Both the position numbers and the translations under genes were made by a program. This document shows positions 16,171-24,053 of a stretch of 64,000 nucleotides of DNA, in pieces. Source of the stretch: Zoogloea sp021286885 (lineage in GTDB: Bacteria; Pseudomonadota; Gammaproteobacteria; Burkholderiales; Rhodocyclaceae); the NCBI RefSeq assembly GCF_041915215.1, contig NZ_JAYSBV010000002.1; one strand, 5' to 3'. Within the stretch, counting starts at the first letter, position 1, and every line of letters starts with the position of its first letter. The notes below the pieces were generated by a model. That model was given only the letters and a program-made list of their open reading frames with translations. It did not search any database and was not told where the DNA came from.

Positions 16171-18114
16171 TCACACTGCCTTGACCGAACCCTCGTCGAG
16201 GGTCGCGCCAAAGCGATTCTGCAATTCATGGACAAACGGATCCTGGGCCAGGGCATTCCGGGCCAGGGCCAAGCGCTCGGCCTTGAGGGCCTGGTTGCGC
16301 CGGGCGGGGGTTTCGGTGGCGATCTCGCCCACATCGAGCTGCACCCGTACCGGGCGGCCCAACTGGGCAGAGAGGGCCTCCTGCAATTTCTCGGTTCCGC
16401 CCCGATTGAGCTTGAGCAGGTGGGAGAAAGCGCTATCGAGGCGCAGGCGGAACAGGTCCCCCTCCACCGCCAGCAGCTCGCTGTTGAGGGCCAACTCCCG
16501 GTTCATCCCGCCCAGATCCAGCTGATGCTGGAGCGCATGCCAGTCGATGCCATCCACCGGTACCGCCGGGGCCACGGGCTGAACGGGTGCAGCGGCGACC
16601 GGCGCAGGCACGGAAGCGACCGGGACCGGGGCCACAGGCGCAGCAGCAGGCGGCGCCACCGGGGCCGCCGAACGCGTAGCGGGTGCAGCGGGCGCAGACT
16701 CAGCCGGCAGGCCGTGGGCTTCGGGGGGCAGGTCTTCCCAGGGGGGAATGCTGCTACCGCCGTAGCTGCCGTAATCGGCGCTTTCCTTGCGGGCCGGGGC
16801 CGGAGCGGGTGCGGGTGCGGGTGCGGGACGCGAGGCCATCACAGGTGCAGGCCGGGGAGCAACGGGGGCAGACGCTGCCACAGGCGCAGACGCTGCCGGC
16901 GGCGTGGGCGCCGAAGCTTGGGCCGATGCGGGAGCCGATGCCGGAGCCGGAGCTTGAGTAGGCACTGGCAGAGGCCGGGCCTGACCACTGCCGCCATCGC
17001 CGCTGGCGAGCACCGCCCCCAGGCCAGGCGGCTGATCCGGGCGGAAGGCGAACAGGCGCAGGAGGGTCATGGAGAAGCCCGTGGCTTCATCCGGCGCCAA
17101 GGGCAGCTCATCGCGCCCGTGGATGGTGATCTGATAGGCCAGTTGCAGGAACTCGGCATCGAAGGCCGTGCTGTAGGGGGCAAGCCGGGCCGCTTCGAAT
17201 TCGTCGCCCAGGGCCTGGGGCGCCAGTTGCAGCAGCGCAATCCGGTGCAGCAGGGTGGACAGGGACTGGAGCGCCGCATCAAACGAGAGACTACGGGCCT
17301 CCATGCTGTGGGCTGCGTCCATCAGGGCCCCCACATCGCCCGCCTTGAGGGCATCCAGCAGGGCGTAGAGGTGGTCATCCCCCACCGTGCCAAGCATGTC
17401 CTGCACCGCCTGTTCTTCGACCTTGCCTGCCCCGTGGGCGATGGCTTGGTCGAGCAGGGACAGGGCATCCCGCATCGAACCGTTGGCAGCCTTGGCGATG
17501 GGGCGCAGGGCGGCGGGCTCGAAGGGCACTGCTTCAGCCTCAAGGAGGCGAGTCAGGTGGCCCACGATGTGGCCCTGGGGCATCTGCTTGAGGTTGAACT
17601 GGAGGCAGCGGGACAGCACCGTAACCGGGATCTTCTGCGGATCGGTGGTGGCGATGATGAACTTGACGTGCTCGGGGGGCTCTTCCAGGGTTTTCAGCAT
17701 CGCATTGAAGGCGTGCCCGGTGAGCATGTGCACTTCGTCGATCATGTAGACCTTGTAGCGCCCCTGGACCGGCGCATACACCGCCTGATCCAGCAGGGCC
17801 GCCATGTCGTCCACCCCCCGGTTGGAAGCGGCGTCCATTTCGACGTAATCGGGGAAGCGATCGGCATCAATGGCGCGGCAGGCGGAGCATTCGCCGCAGG
17901 GCGTTGCGGTGATGCCGGTCTCGCAGTTGAGCGCCTTGGCCAGGATGCGGGAAATGGTCGTCTTGCCCACCCCCCGGGTTCCGGTGAACAGGTAGGCGTG
18001 GTGCAGACGGCCAGTGGAGAGGGCATGGGTCAGGGCACGGACCACATGCTCTTGCCCGACGAGTGTCTCAAAGCTGCGCGGGCGCCACTTGCGGGCGAGT
18101 ACTTGGTAAGCCAT
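16171..18114 (-). CDS. dnaX: DNA polymerase III subunits gamma and tau
   Basis: Clamp-loader ATPase and replisome organiser. The 647-residue protein has the Walker A motif GTRGVGKTTISR at about residue 45, a four-Cys zinc module (CETGITATPCGECSAC), the DEVHML Walker B and the arginine-finger region SRCLQF. The middle part contains the collar domain. A long Ala/Pro-rich linker (about residues 370-510) precedes the C-terminal domain that would bind DnaB and the alpha subunit in tau. I did not find an obvious programmed frameshift heptamer, so production of gamma is undecided. First gene of the dnaX-ybaB-recR operon. Confidence 0.96.
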   Translation of the reverse strand: MAYQVLARKWRPRSFETLVGQEHVVRALTHALSTGRLHHAYLFTGTRGVGKTTISRILAKALNCETGITATPCGECSACRAIDADRFPDYVEMDAASNRGVDDMAALLDQAVYAPVQGRYKVYMIDEVHMLTGHAFNAMLKTLEEPPEHVKFIIATTDPQKIPVTVLSRCLQFNLKQMPQGHIVGHLTRLLEAEAVPFEPAALRPIAKAANGSMRDALSLLDQAIAHGAGKVEEQAVQDMLGTVGDDHLYALLDALKAGDVGALMDAAHSMEARSLSFDAALQSLSTLLHRIALLQLAPQALGDEFEAARLAPYSTAFDAEFLQLAYQITIHGRDELPLAPDEATGFSMTLLRLFAFRPDQPPGLGAVLASGDGGSGQARPLPVPTQAPAPASAPASAQASAPTPPAASAPVAASAPVAPRPAPVMASRPAPAPAPAPAPARKESADYGSYGGSSIPPWEDLPPEAHGLPAESAPAAPATRSAAPVAPPAAAPVAPVPVASVPAPVAAAPVQPVAPAVPVDGIDWHALQHQLDLGGMNRELALNSELLAVEGDLFRLRLDSAFSHLLKLNRGGTEKLQEALSAQLGRPVRVQLDVGEIATETPARRNQALKAERLALARNALAQDPFVHELQNRFGATLDEGSVKAV

Positions 18115-18156
18115 GGCGGAATTCTAGCAGGCCCGCGCACCGGCTCGGGCGCGCAT

Positions 18157-18185
18157 GAAAAAGGGGCGCCTTGTGGGGCGCCCCT
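18157..18185 (-). terminator. Intrinsic terminator of the SRP RNA gene
   Basis: AGGGGCGCC (18162-18170) pairs with GGCGCCCCT (18177-18185) around a short loop. On the minus strand it is followed by TTTTTC. It ends the SRP RNA transcript 43 bases before the dnaX start codon. Confidence 0.8.
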
Positions 18186-18197
18186 CGGAATTGGGGT

Positions 18198-18295
18198 GGC
18201 GAGCCAGACCCCCGGCACTAGCAGGAAACGGCTGTGGCTGCTGCCTTCCGGCCCTGACCAGATTCACCGCTCTGCTATGCGGGGAGACCCGCCAC
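18198..18295 (-). ncRNA. ffs: Bacterial small signal recognition particle RNA (4.5S type)
   Basis: On the minus strand the apical SRP domain is present: GGTCAGGGCCGGAAGGCAGC followed by AGCC, with the GGAA tetraloop and the symmetric and asymmetric internal loops that bind Ffh. The arms GCGGGTCTCCCCGC and GTGCCGGGGGTCTGGC lie on either side. The length of about 98 bases and its place just upstream of dnaX are usual for betaproteobacteria. The ends are set by base pairing and by the promoter and terminator positions, so they may be off by a few bases. Confidence 0.9.
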
Positions 18296-18300
18296 GACGC

Positions 18301-18330
18301 ATTCTAACAAAGCTTCCCAAAATTACCTAA
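18301..18330 (-). promoter_or_regulatory. Promoter of the SRP RNA gene
   Basis: A -10 element TAGAAT (minus strand, 18306-18301) stands six bases from the RNA 5' end. A weak -35 candidate (TTAGGT, 18-base spacer) overlaps the stop codon of the upstream histidine kinase gene. The whole promoter fits in the 31-base gap plus the kinase 3' end. Confidence 0.55.
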
Positions 18331-19781
18331 TCTTTGTTGCCAGGCGCGGGTTTGAGGGGCAGCCGGATCTCCACCACCAACCCACCGCCAGGCCGGTTGC
18401 GGGCCTGGATGCGGCCTCCGTGGGCCTCGACGGCCCGCTTGGCAATCGCCAACCCGAGGCCGAAGCCGGTGGCCGTGTAGCCATTCGGCCCCCGGTAGAA
18501 AGGCTCGAAGATGGCGCCCAGATCCTCTTCCCGCACGCCGGGGCCCTGATCCTGCACCCGCAGCACAAACGCCGTGGCCGAAGGGTCGCCCTCCTGGAGC
18601 CCTTCAACCCCGGCATAAACTTCCACCCGGGTATGCTCGGGGGTGTATTTGACGGCGTTGCGGATGATGTTCTCAAACGCCCGCTGGATGGGCTCGGAGC
18701 GCACCCGCAGCACGGCCTCCCCTGCTCCCTGGAAAACCAGGCTGCGTTGCTGGGCCTCGGCTTCAAAACCCGCATCGTCAGCAATGGCGGCGCACAGATC
18801 CACCAGCTCAAGCTGTTCCTCGGGCTCGTCCCGGGCGCCCGCATCCAGCCGGGCCAGGGTCAGGATCTGGCCCACCAGCTCATCAAGGCGCACCACCTCC
18901 CGGTCGATCCGCTCCATGGTCATGCCCAGCTTGGCCGGATCCTGGCGCGCCAGGCCAATGGCCGCCTGGAGCCGGGCCAGGGGCGAGCGCAGTTCATGGG
19001 AAATGTCGTGCAACAAGCGGCGCTGGGCACTCATCAAATCCTGCAACTGCTGGGCCATGCGGTCGAACTCCTGGCCCAGGTCGGTGATTTCATCGCTGCG
19101 CTGCCCCATCAGGGGCGCCACCCGGGTATCCAAGCGCCCGGCGGCGACCGAGCGCAGGGCCCAACGCAGGCTGCGGATGGGCTTGGAGAAATACCAGGCC
19201 AGGGCCGCACTAAAGGCCAAGCTTGCCACCAATCCGGCCAAGATCGGCAATAGAGGATCCGGTGGTACCGGCCCCCCCAGAGGGCCATGGCGAGGGCCAA
19301 ACGGTGGCGGCCCACCCCGCCCCCCATCAAATCCAAGCAAAGGCTCGCCCTTGTCCATATGCACAAACAGCAAATAGCGCACGCCTTCCAGGGACTCCAC
19401 CCAGCGGGCCCGGGGGCGGGGCGTTTCGCGGCCCGCCTGCTCCCGGGCCAGTTGCAGCACTTCGGGCAACACCGGGCGCCCGCGCAAATCCTGGCCCTGT
19501 TCGTTGACCACCATCAGATCCAGCCCCTGCTCCTGGATCACCCAATCGTCCATGGCACGCTCCAGGGCTGGCAAACCGCCATGCTGGAGCAGATTGGCCG
19601 CCATGCCGAGCAGCATCCCGGCCCGGGGGCCGCCGCCAAAGCCCAGCTCCCGCTCGGCCTCCAGGCGGGTGCGCTCGCGCTCCTGATGCCACCAGACCGC
19701 CGTCCCCACGGTGCCCCCCGCCAGCAACAAGGCCAGCCAGAAAGCCAGGAAGAACTTCCAAAACAGGCGGCCCTGGGTCAT
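18327..19781 (-). CDS. Cpx-like envelope sensor histidine kinase
   Basis: A 484-residue membrane kinase. It has a transmembrane helix (residues 9-30), a periplasmic domain of about 145 residues, a second helix (178-198), HAMP, a HisKA domain with the phospho-accepting His262 in HDISHELRSPLAR, and an HATPase domain with N (ENIIRNAVKYTP), G1 (DQGPGVREEDLG) and G2 (GFGLGLAIAK) boxes. Near the membrane the periplasmic domain carries a Gly/Pro-rich stretch (GGRGGPPPFGPRHGPLGGP) that resembles the composition of the Spy/CpxP-like chaperone encoded nearby. It overlaps the regulator gene by four bases. CpxA-type function is inferred from architecture and from the bepA and spy neighbours. Confidence 0.88.
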   Translation of the reverse strand: MTQGRLFWKFFLAFWLALLLAGGTVGTAVWWHQERERTRLEAERELGFGGGPRAGMLLGMAANLLQHGGLPALERAMDDWVIQEQGLDLMVVNEQGQDLRGRPVLPEVLQLAREQAGRETPRPRARWVESLEGVRYLLFVHMDKGEPLLGFDGGRGGPPPFGPRHGPLGGPVPPDPLLPILAGLVASLAFSAALAWYFSKPIRSLRWALRSVAAGRLDTRVAPLMGQRSDEITDLGQEFDRMAQQLQDLMSAQRRLLHDISHELRSPLARLQAAIGLARQDPAKLGMTMERIDREVVRLDELVGQILTLARLDAGARDEPEEQLELVDLCAAIADDAGFEAEAQQRSLVFQGAGEAVLRVRSEPIQRAFENIIRNAVKYTPEHTRVEVYAGVEGLQEGDPSATAFVLRVQDQGPGVREEDLGAIFEPFYRGPNGYTATGFGLGLAIAKRAVEAHGGRIQARNRPGGGLVVEIRLPLKPAPGNKD

Positions 19782-20470
19782 TCGCGCACCAATTGGTAGC
19801 CCTGCCCACGCACGGTTTCGATCCAGGGACGGCCATCCTCCCGAGACCCCAGCTTGTGACGGATGCTGGACAGATGCACGTCGATACTCCGGTCAAAGCG
19901 CGCCAGGGGGCGCCCCAGGCCCTGCTCCGACAGATCGCCCTTGTTCACCACCCGACCCGCGCTACGGGCCAGGAGTTCGAGCAGATTGAATTCGGTACTG
20001 GTCAGATCCAGCACGTTGCCGTACCACTCGGCCCGGCGGCGTTGGGGCCACATCTGGAGCGGGCCGGCCACCACGGGCTCGTGGGCCGCCACCTGGGGCG
20101 CAGGGGTATCCTGGGTACGACGCAGGATGGCGCGGATGCGGGCCACCAGCTCCCGGGGGGTGCAGGGCTTGGGCACGTAGTCGTCGGCGCCCAACTCCAG
20201 GCCCACGATGCGATCCACGTCGTCGCCCCGGGCGGTCAGCATCAGTACCGGGATTTCGCTCTGGGCCCGAATCCGGCGCAGGGCCTCGATGCCGCCCACC
20301 CGGGGCATCATCACATCCAGCACCACAATCGCGTAGGCGCCCGACAGGGCCGCATTCACCCCGGCCTCGCCATCGTGCACGCAGTCGGCACTAAAACCTT
20401 CCTGTTCAATGTACTCACGCAACATGGACACCAGTTCCACATCGTCATCCACCAGCAAAACCTTGCTCAT
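19778..20470 (-). CDS. Cpx-like OmpR-family response regulator
   Basis: A 230-residue regulator. The receiver domain has the acidic pocket (VLLVDDD) and phospho-acceptor Asp52 (VVLDVMMPRVGG). The C-terminal winged helix contains LDLTSTEFNLLELLARSAGRVVNKGDLSEQGLGR and RSIDVHLSSIRHKLG, typical of OmpR/CpxR. The start at 20470 has GGAGG ten bases upstream. It is divergent from the BepA-like protease gene. Direct repeats of the half-site GTTAAG between the two genes, and GTAAAG before the chaperone gene, are likely operators for this protein. Confidence 0.92.
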   Translation of the reverse strand: MSKVLLVDDDVELVSMLREYIEQEGFSADCVHDGEAGVNAALSGAYAIVVLDVMMPRVGGIEALRRIRAQSEIPVLMLTARGDDVDRIVGLELGADDYVPKPCTPRELVARIRAILRRTQDTPAPQVAAHEPVVAGPLQMWPQRRRAEWYGNVLDLTSTEFNLLELLARSAGRVVNKGDLSEQGLGRPLARFDRSIDVHLSSIRHKLGSREDGRPWIETVRGQGYQLVRE

Positions 20471-20565
20471 CTTGAAAAAACCTCCATTGGCCTGACACAC
20501 ATCATACGAAGGCATCCATTACCCGCCCCCTTGCGGCCCTGGGGTTTTGCCCTGGCTTACCCCAC

Positions 20566-20581
20566 CTTAACGCGTCTTAAC
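20566..20581. promoter_or_regulatory. Candidate CpxR-type operator between the regulator and bepA-like genes
   Basis: Two perfect CTTAAC half-sites start exactly 10 bases apart (20566 and 20576), that is GTTAAG-N4-GTTAAG on the other strand. This is the geometry of OmpR-family dimers and close to the E. coli CpxR box GTAAA-N5-GTAAA. It lies 85 bases before the protease start and about 96 before the regulator start, so it could serve both. A further GTTAAG is at 20621-20626. Confidence 0.55.
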
Positions 20582-20665
20582 ACAAGCGCCTGCGGGACGT
20601 CGCACAGGGCGCCCCAAAGCGTTAAGCTAAGCCCCCTTCCGTGGCTTCCCCGTCCTTCCGGCCCC

Positions 20666-22126
20666 ATGCGCATCCGACTCCTGTCTGCCCTCCTCGCTGG
20701 CTCCCTGAGCCTGGGCCTTGCCTCCACCCGGGCTGCCCTCAATCTGCCAGATCTGGGAGAGGCATCTGAAACAGTGATCTCACGCAATACAGAACAAACC
20801 CTGGGCACCCAGACCATGAACCAGTTGCGGGCCAGCGGCACCCTGCTGGACGACCCGGAAGTCAATGCATATCTGGACCAGCTCGGGCGCCGACTGCTCC
20901 AAGCCGACCCAAGCCAGAGCGGCCAGAGCTTCACCTTCTTTGCAGTGGGTTCCCGGGAGCTCAATGCCTTTGCCCTGCCCGGCGGCTATGTGGGGGTGAA
21001 TTCGGGGCTGATTCTGGCGACCCAAAACGAGAGCGAGCTGGCCTCGGTGCTGGCCCACGAAATCAGCCACGTCACCCAGCATCACATCGCCCGCCAGATC
21101 GCTGCCCAGACCAGCAACCAGATGGCCACCATGGCCGCCCTGCTAGGTGCCCTGGTTGCAGCGGGCACCGGCAACGGCCAGGTGGCCATGGCGGCCATTA
21201 CCGGCGCGACGGCCGCCCAACTCCAGAGCCAGATCAACTACACCCGGGAGCACGAGCAAGAGGCGGACCGGGTGGGTTTCCGACTACTGAGTGATGCAGG
21301 CTTCGACCCCCGGGCCATGGCTTCGTTTTTTGAACGCCTGCAACGATCCACCCGGTTGGTGGAAGGCAACGTGCCCAGCTACATGCGCACCCACCCCTTA
21401 ACCCAGACCCGGATCGCCGAAGCCCAGGATCTGGCCTTCAGCAAGCCTTATCGGCAGGTGCGGGACAGCCAAGAATTCCATCTGGTACGCGCCCTGCTGC
21501 GCAGCTACGACGGCACGCCTCAAGAGGCCGTACGGCGCATGACCAAGGAACTGACCGAGGGCCGCTACCCGGACCGCCAGGCGGCCCGCTACGGCCTCGC
21601 AGCGGCGCGGCTGCGGGCCCAGGACTTTGCCCAGGCCCGCAAGGATCTGGAAGCCCTCGAAAAAGACGGCTTTCAGCACCCCATGTACGAAGCCCTGCTG
21701 GGCCAGGTGCTGATGCAATCCGGCCAGCTGCCCGTCGCCCGCAACCGCTACGAAGAAGCCCTCAAGCGCTACCCGCGCCACCTCCAGCTGGTGTACGACT
21801 ACCCGCGCCTGCTGATGCAGATGGGCGACAAGGCCCGGGCGGCGCGCTTTGCCGAAGCCAAATTGCTGGACTATCCCCACGACATCACCCTGCACCAGAC
21901 CGCCGCCGAGGCCTGGGCGGGTGCGGGCCAGATGTTCAAGTCCCACTACCACCAGGGCGAGTACTACGCCGCCCTGGGGCGGCTCAAGGAGGCCGACGAG
22001 CAATTCACCATCGCCAGCCGCAGCTCCGATGGGGACACCCACGACCTGCTGATCCTTGACCCACGCATGAAAGCCATCAAGGAACAGCTGCGTGAGCAGC
22101 GCCGCAACAGCCGCGAAGGACAATGA
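20666..22126 (+). CDS. BepA-like periplasmic M48 metalloprotease with TPR domain
   Basis: Predicted periplasmic quality-control protease that degrades or chaperones stalled outer-membrane proteins such as LptD. The 486-residue protein has a signal peptide (MRIRLLSALLAGSLSLGLAS). The zinc motif HEISH is at 131-135 and the downstream zinc glutamate lies in REHEQEADRVG. A C-terminal helical repeat region (from about residue 300, with ALLGQVLMQSGQLPVARNRYEEAL) is TPR-like. The ATG at 20666 is chosen because it starts the signal peptide; the frame stays open far upstream but there runs opposite the regulator gene. E. coli bepA is stress-regulated, which fits the adjacent Cpx-like pair. Confidence 0.92.
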   Translation: MRIRLLSALLAGSLSLGLASTRAALNLPDLGEASETVISRNTEQTLGTQTMNQLRASGTLLDDPEVNAYLDQLGRRLLQADPSQSGQSFTFFAVGSRELNAFALPGGYVGVNSGLILATQNESELASVLAHEISHVTQHHIARQIAAQTSNQMATMAALLGALVAAGTGNGQVAMAAITGATAAQLQSQINYTREHEQEADRVGFRLLSDAGFDPRAMASFFERLQRSTRLVEGNVPSYMRTHPLTQTRIAEAQDLAFSKPYRQVRDSQEFHLVRALLRSYDGTPQEAVRRMTKELTEGRYPDRQAARYGLAAARLRAQDFAQARKDLEALEKDGFQHPMYEALLGQVLMQSGQLPVARNRYEEALKRYPRHLQLVYDYPRLLMQMGDKARAARFAEAKLLDYPHDITLHQTAAEAWAGAGQMFKSHYHQGEYYAALGRLKEADEQFTIASRSSDGDTHDLLILDPRMKAIKEQLREQRRNSREGQ

Positions 22127-22171
22127 CTCTTGGCTCAGTCAAACCCGTCGTCATCCTTGGTTTTTTAGCAA

Positions 22172-22208
22172 ACTAACTGCGCTTTACACCCGTATAACCG
22201 TGCTTTAC
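22172..22208. promoter_or_regulatory. Four phased half-sites upstream of the Spy/CpxP-like gene
   Basis: ACTAAC (22172), CTTTAC (22182), TATAAC (22193) and CTTTAC (22203) follow one another every 10 to 11 bases. On the minus strand CTTTAC reads GTAAAG, which contains the exact CpxR half-site GTAAA. The array ends 83 bases before the chaperone start codon. It looks like a tandem operator for the adjacent OmpR-family regulator. Confidence 0.55.
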
Positions 22209-22290
22209 CGCCCCCCGGCGGATCATTCTCCCCATGCCACTGGCTAGCGACTGCCCCCCGGGCACACCTGCAAAAAATGAGGAGAACAAA

Positions 22291-22875
22291 ATGCAAGCAC
22301 TCAACAAGACCCTGCGTAATCTGCTGATCGTGGCCGGCCTCGCCGTGCCGGTGATCGGTGTTGCGATGGGCAACAACGAACCCTGCCCCATGGACAAGGG
22401 TGGCCCCATGGGCGCCCCCCACCACGGCCCCATGGGTGGCCCTGGCCCGATGATGGACGCTGGCGACCATCTGCCCCCCTTCCTGGGCGGCCTGGAGCTG
22501 AACGACGCCCAGCGCGACCAGATCTTCAAGATCACCCATGACAACGCACCAGCCCTGCGTGACAAGGCCAAAGCCATCCACAAGGCCCAGACCGAACTCC
22601 ACAAGCTGACCTTCTCGTCCCAGTACGACGAAGCCAAAGTCAAGGCCCTCGCCCAGGCTGCAGCCCAGGCCGGCGCCGAGCTGACCGTGCTGCGCACGGC
22701 TGAAGCCCACAAGATTTTCCTGGTGCTGACCCCTGAGCAACGCAAGAAGGCCGAAGAAATGAAGGCCGACTTCGAGCGCCGGGGCCCGGGCGCCCCCCGG
22801 GATGGCGGTCCTGGTGAGCGTCGTGACGACCGTCGGGGCGACAAGGACGGTCAGGGCCGGCGCGGCGAGCGTTAA
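22291..22875 (+). CDS. Spy/CpxP-family periplasmic chaperone
   Basis: A 194-residue secreted protein. It has a signal peptide (TLRNLLIVAGLAVPVIGVAMG), a Gly/Pro/Met/His-rich segment with three GGPM or GPMG units, then a helical LTxxQ-type core: GGLELNDAQRDQIFKITHDN and, later, LVLTPEQRKKAEEMKADFE. The tail is Arg/Asp/Gly-rich. Spy and CpxP bind misfolded periplasmic proteins and CpxP also damps CpxA. The start at 22291 has AGGAG seven bases upstream. The Met/His-rich stretch might also bind copper, but that is only a suggestion from composition. Confidence 0.88.
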   Translation: MQALNKTLRNLLIVAGLAVPVIGVAMGNNEPCPMDKGGPMGAPHHGPMGGPGPMMDAGDHLPPFLGGLELNDAQRDQIFKITHDNAPALRDKAKAIHKAQTELHKLTFSSQYDEAKVKALAQAAAQAGAELTVLRTAEAHKIFLVLTPEQRKKAEEMKADFERRGPGAPRDGGPGERRDDRRGDKDGQGRRGER

Positions 22876-22949
22876 TCCGGCACCCAGGCTCAGGCGCCAC
22901 GACGCCCGGGCCTACGATCCCACCACGACTCATCTCCATGATCGTGCTT

Positions 22950-22974
22950 CACCCCGCTCCGGCGGGGTTTTTTT
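22950..22974 (+). terminator. Terminator after the Spy/CpxP-like gene
   Basis: ACCCCGC and GCGGGGT pair around TCCG, followed by a run of eight T residues on the plus strand. It is a typical intrinsic terminator, facing the end of the convergent synthase-like gene. Confidence 0.85.
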
Positions 22975-22995
22975 ATGGCGGGCGGCGGGCGGCGC

Positions 22996-23844
22996 TCAGC
23001 CCCAGTAATGGCGCTGGCTGCGCTCCAGCCATTGCACAAACTTGGGGAAATCCAGCCCGCTGCGCTTGCGCAACTCCTTGGCCTGGTTGGCCAACTCACG
23101 CCAGCGGGGCTCAAAGGCCGGATTGGCAAAGGCCAGCACCACATCGTTGCCCTCGGGCACGTTGATGCACAGCAGACGGCCATCAAAGGCCTCGCCCAGC
23201 ATGGCCAGATGCTCGGCCCGGGCGTCTTTCTCGCCGGCCAGGTTGGCCACCATCACGCCGCGCCCCGACAGGATTTCGGCCACCTGGCGGTAAAAGGCCG
23301 CCGAACTCACCGAGTCGGCCAGCCCGTAGCGGTCAAAAGCATCCATCATCACCACATCAAAACGCGCTCCCGTACGGGCAGCCTCGGCCACCTGGGCGGC
23401 GCCATCGGCCTCGATGATCTGGAAACGCTCGCCATCGGCGGGCACATCAAACAGATCACGGAAGGCGATCACATGGGGATCGATCTCCACCACGCACACC
23501 TCGCAGGCGGGCAGCTGGCGGTGACAGAACTTGGCCAGAGAACCGCCCCCCAGGCCCAGCATCAGGATGCGGCGCGGGCGCGGGATGAACAGCCAGAAGC
23601 TCATCATCGCCTGGGTGTACTCCAGTTCCAGCGCCCACGCATTGCGCCGCTGCATGGTGCTCTGGATGAGCGACAGGGAGAAATGCAGGCTGCGGGTGTC
23701 GGCATCGTCGATCACGAAGGGCTTGGCGTATTCGCCAGACAGCACCTGGCGCAGCACCGCGTTCCGGTCGGCATCGACGGGTTCAAGCAGATGAATGGTG
23801 TCTTCGGGGTTGAAGGGGCTGGGAAGGGTCAGATAGGTCTGCAT
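22996..23844 (-). CDS. Spermidine-synthase-like aminopropyltransferase fold protein
   Basis: A 282-residue protein with the class I methyltransferase-like fold of polyamine synthases: the nucleotide-binding loop ILMLGLGGGSLAKFCHRQLP, the acidic strand VCVVEIDPHVIAF, and the segment FDVVMMDAFDRYGLADSV. Classic spermidine synthases have a GGGDG loop and a YHE motif; here the loop is GGGSL and the substrate Asp pair is not clearly conserved, so the true substrate is uncertain. Many such genes are annotated as fused or orphan synthase-like proteins. The start ATG 23844 begins MQTYLTLPSPF; longer frames are not family-like. Confidence 0.75.
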   Translation of the reverse strand: MQTYLTLPSPFNPEDTIHLLEPVDADRNAVLRQVLSGEYAKPFVIDDADTRSLHFSLSLIQSTMQRRNAWALELEYTQAMMSFWLFIPRPRRILMLGLGGGSLAKFCHRQLPACEVCVVEIDPHVIAFRDLFDVPADGERFQIIEADGAAQVAEAARTGARFDVVMMDAFDRYGLADSVSSAAFYRQVAEILSGRGVMVANLAGEKDARAEHLAMLGEAFDGRLLCINVPEGNDVVLAFANPAFEPRWRELANQAKELRKRSGLDFPKFVQWLERSQRHYWG

Positions 23845-23932
23845 GGAACAAAAAAACGATGACGGCGTAGAGCAGTTTTCACGCCAAGCGTGGGAACCAC
23901 CATGGGAGGGACGAGATTCTGCCAAATCCCTC

Positions 23933-23958
23933 TCAAGCCGGGGGGCAATCAGCCGATA
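23933..23958 (+). promoter_or_regulatory. Candidate sigma-28 promoter of the first chemoreceptor gene
   Basis: TCAAG at 23933 and GCCGATAT at 23951-23958 resemble the FliA consensus TAAAGTTT-N11-GCCGATAA, with the -10 matching seven of eight positions and the spacing one base short. It would give a leader of about 85 bases before ATG 24054. Confidence 0.5.
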
Positions 23959-24053
23959 TGGCTGCGAACCCTTGAGCAAATCCCAAGGGCAATGCGGCAT
24001 CACCCGAGGGCACCCGTTCATTTCAGGCTATTGCCATTATCAGGATCTCCACC

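Noticed and set aside
16560..16980. Direct repeats of GGTGCGGG-type sequence in the dnaX linker
   Set aside because: They encode the Ala/Pro-rich tau linker and are codon-driven, not a repeat element or CRISPR.
16228..18330. A 700-codon open frame on the plus strand opposite dnaX
   Set aside because: Arg/Gly-rich, low complexity and without a ribosome binding site. It is the complement of dnaX.
19793..20665. Possible 290-residue N-terminal extension of the BepA-like protease
   Set aside because: This stretch runs opposite the response regulator. The signal peptide begins at 20666, which fixes the start.
22996..23844. Confident call of spermidine synthase SpeE
   Set aside because: The nucleotide loop and aminopropyl-acceptor residues differ from the classic enzyme and no speD or speA is adjacent; kept as synthase-like only.
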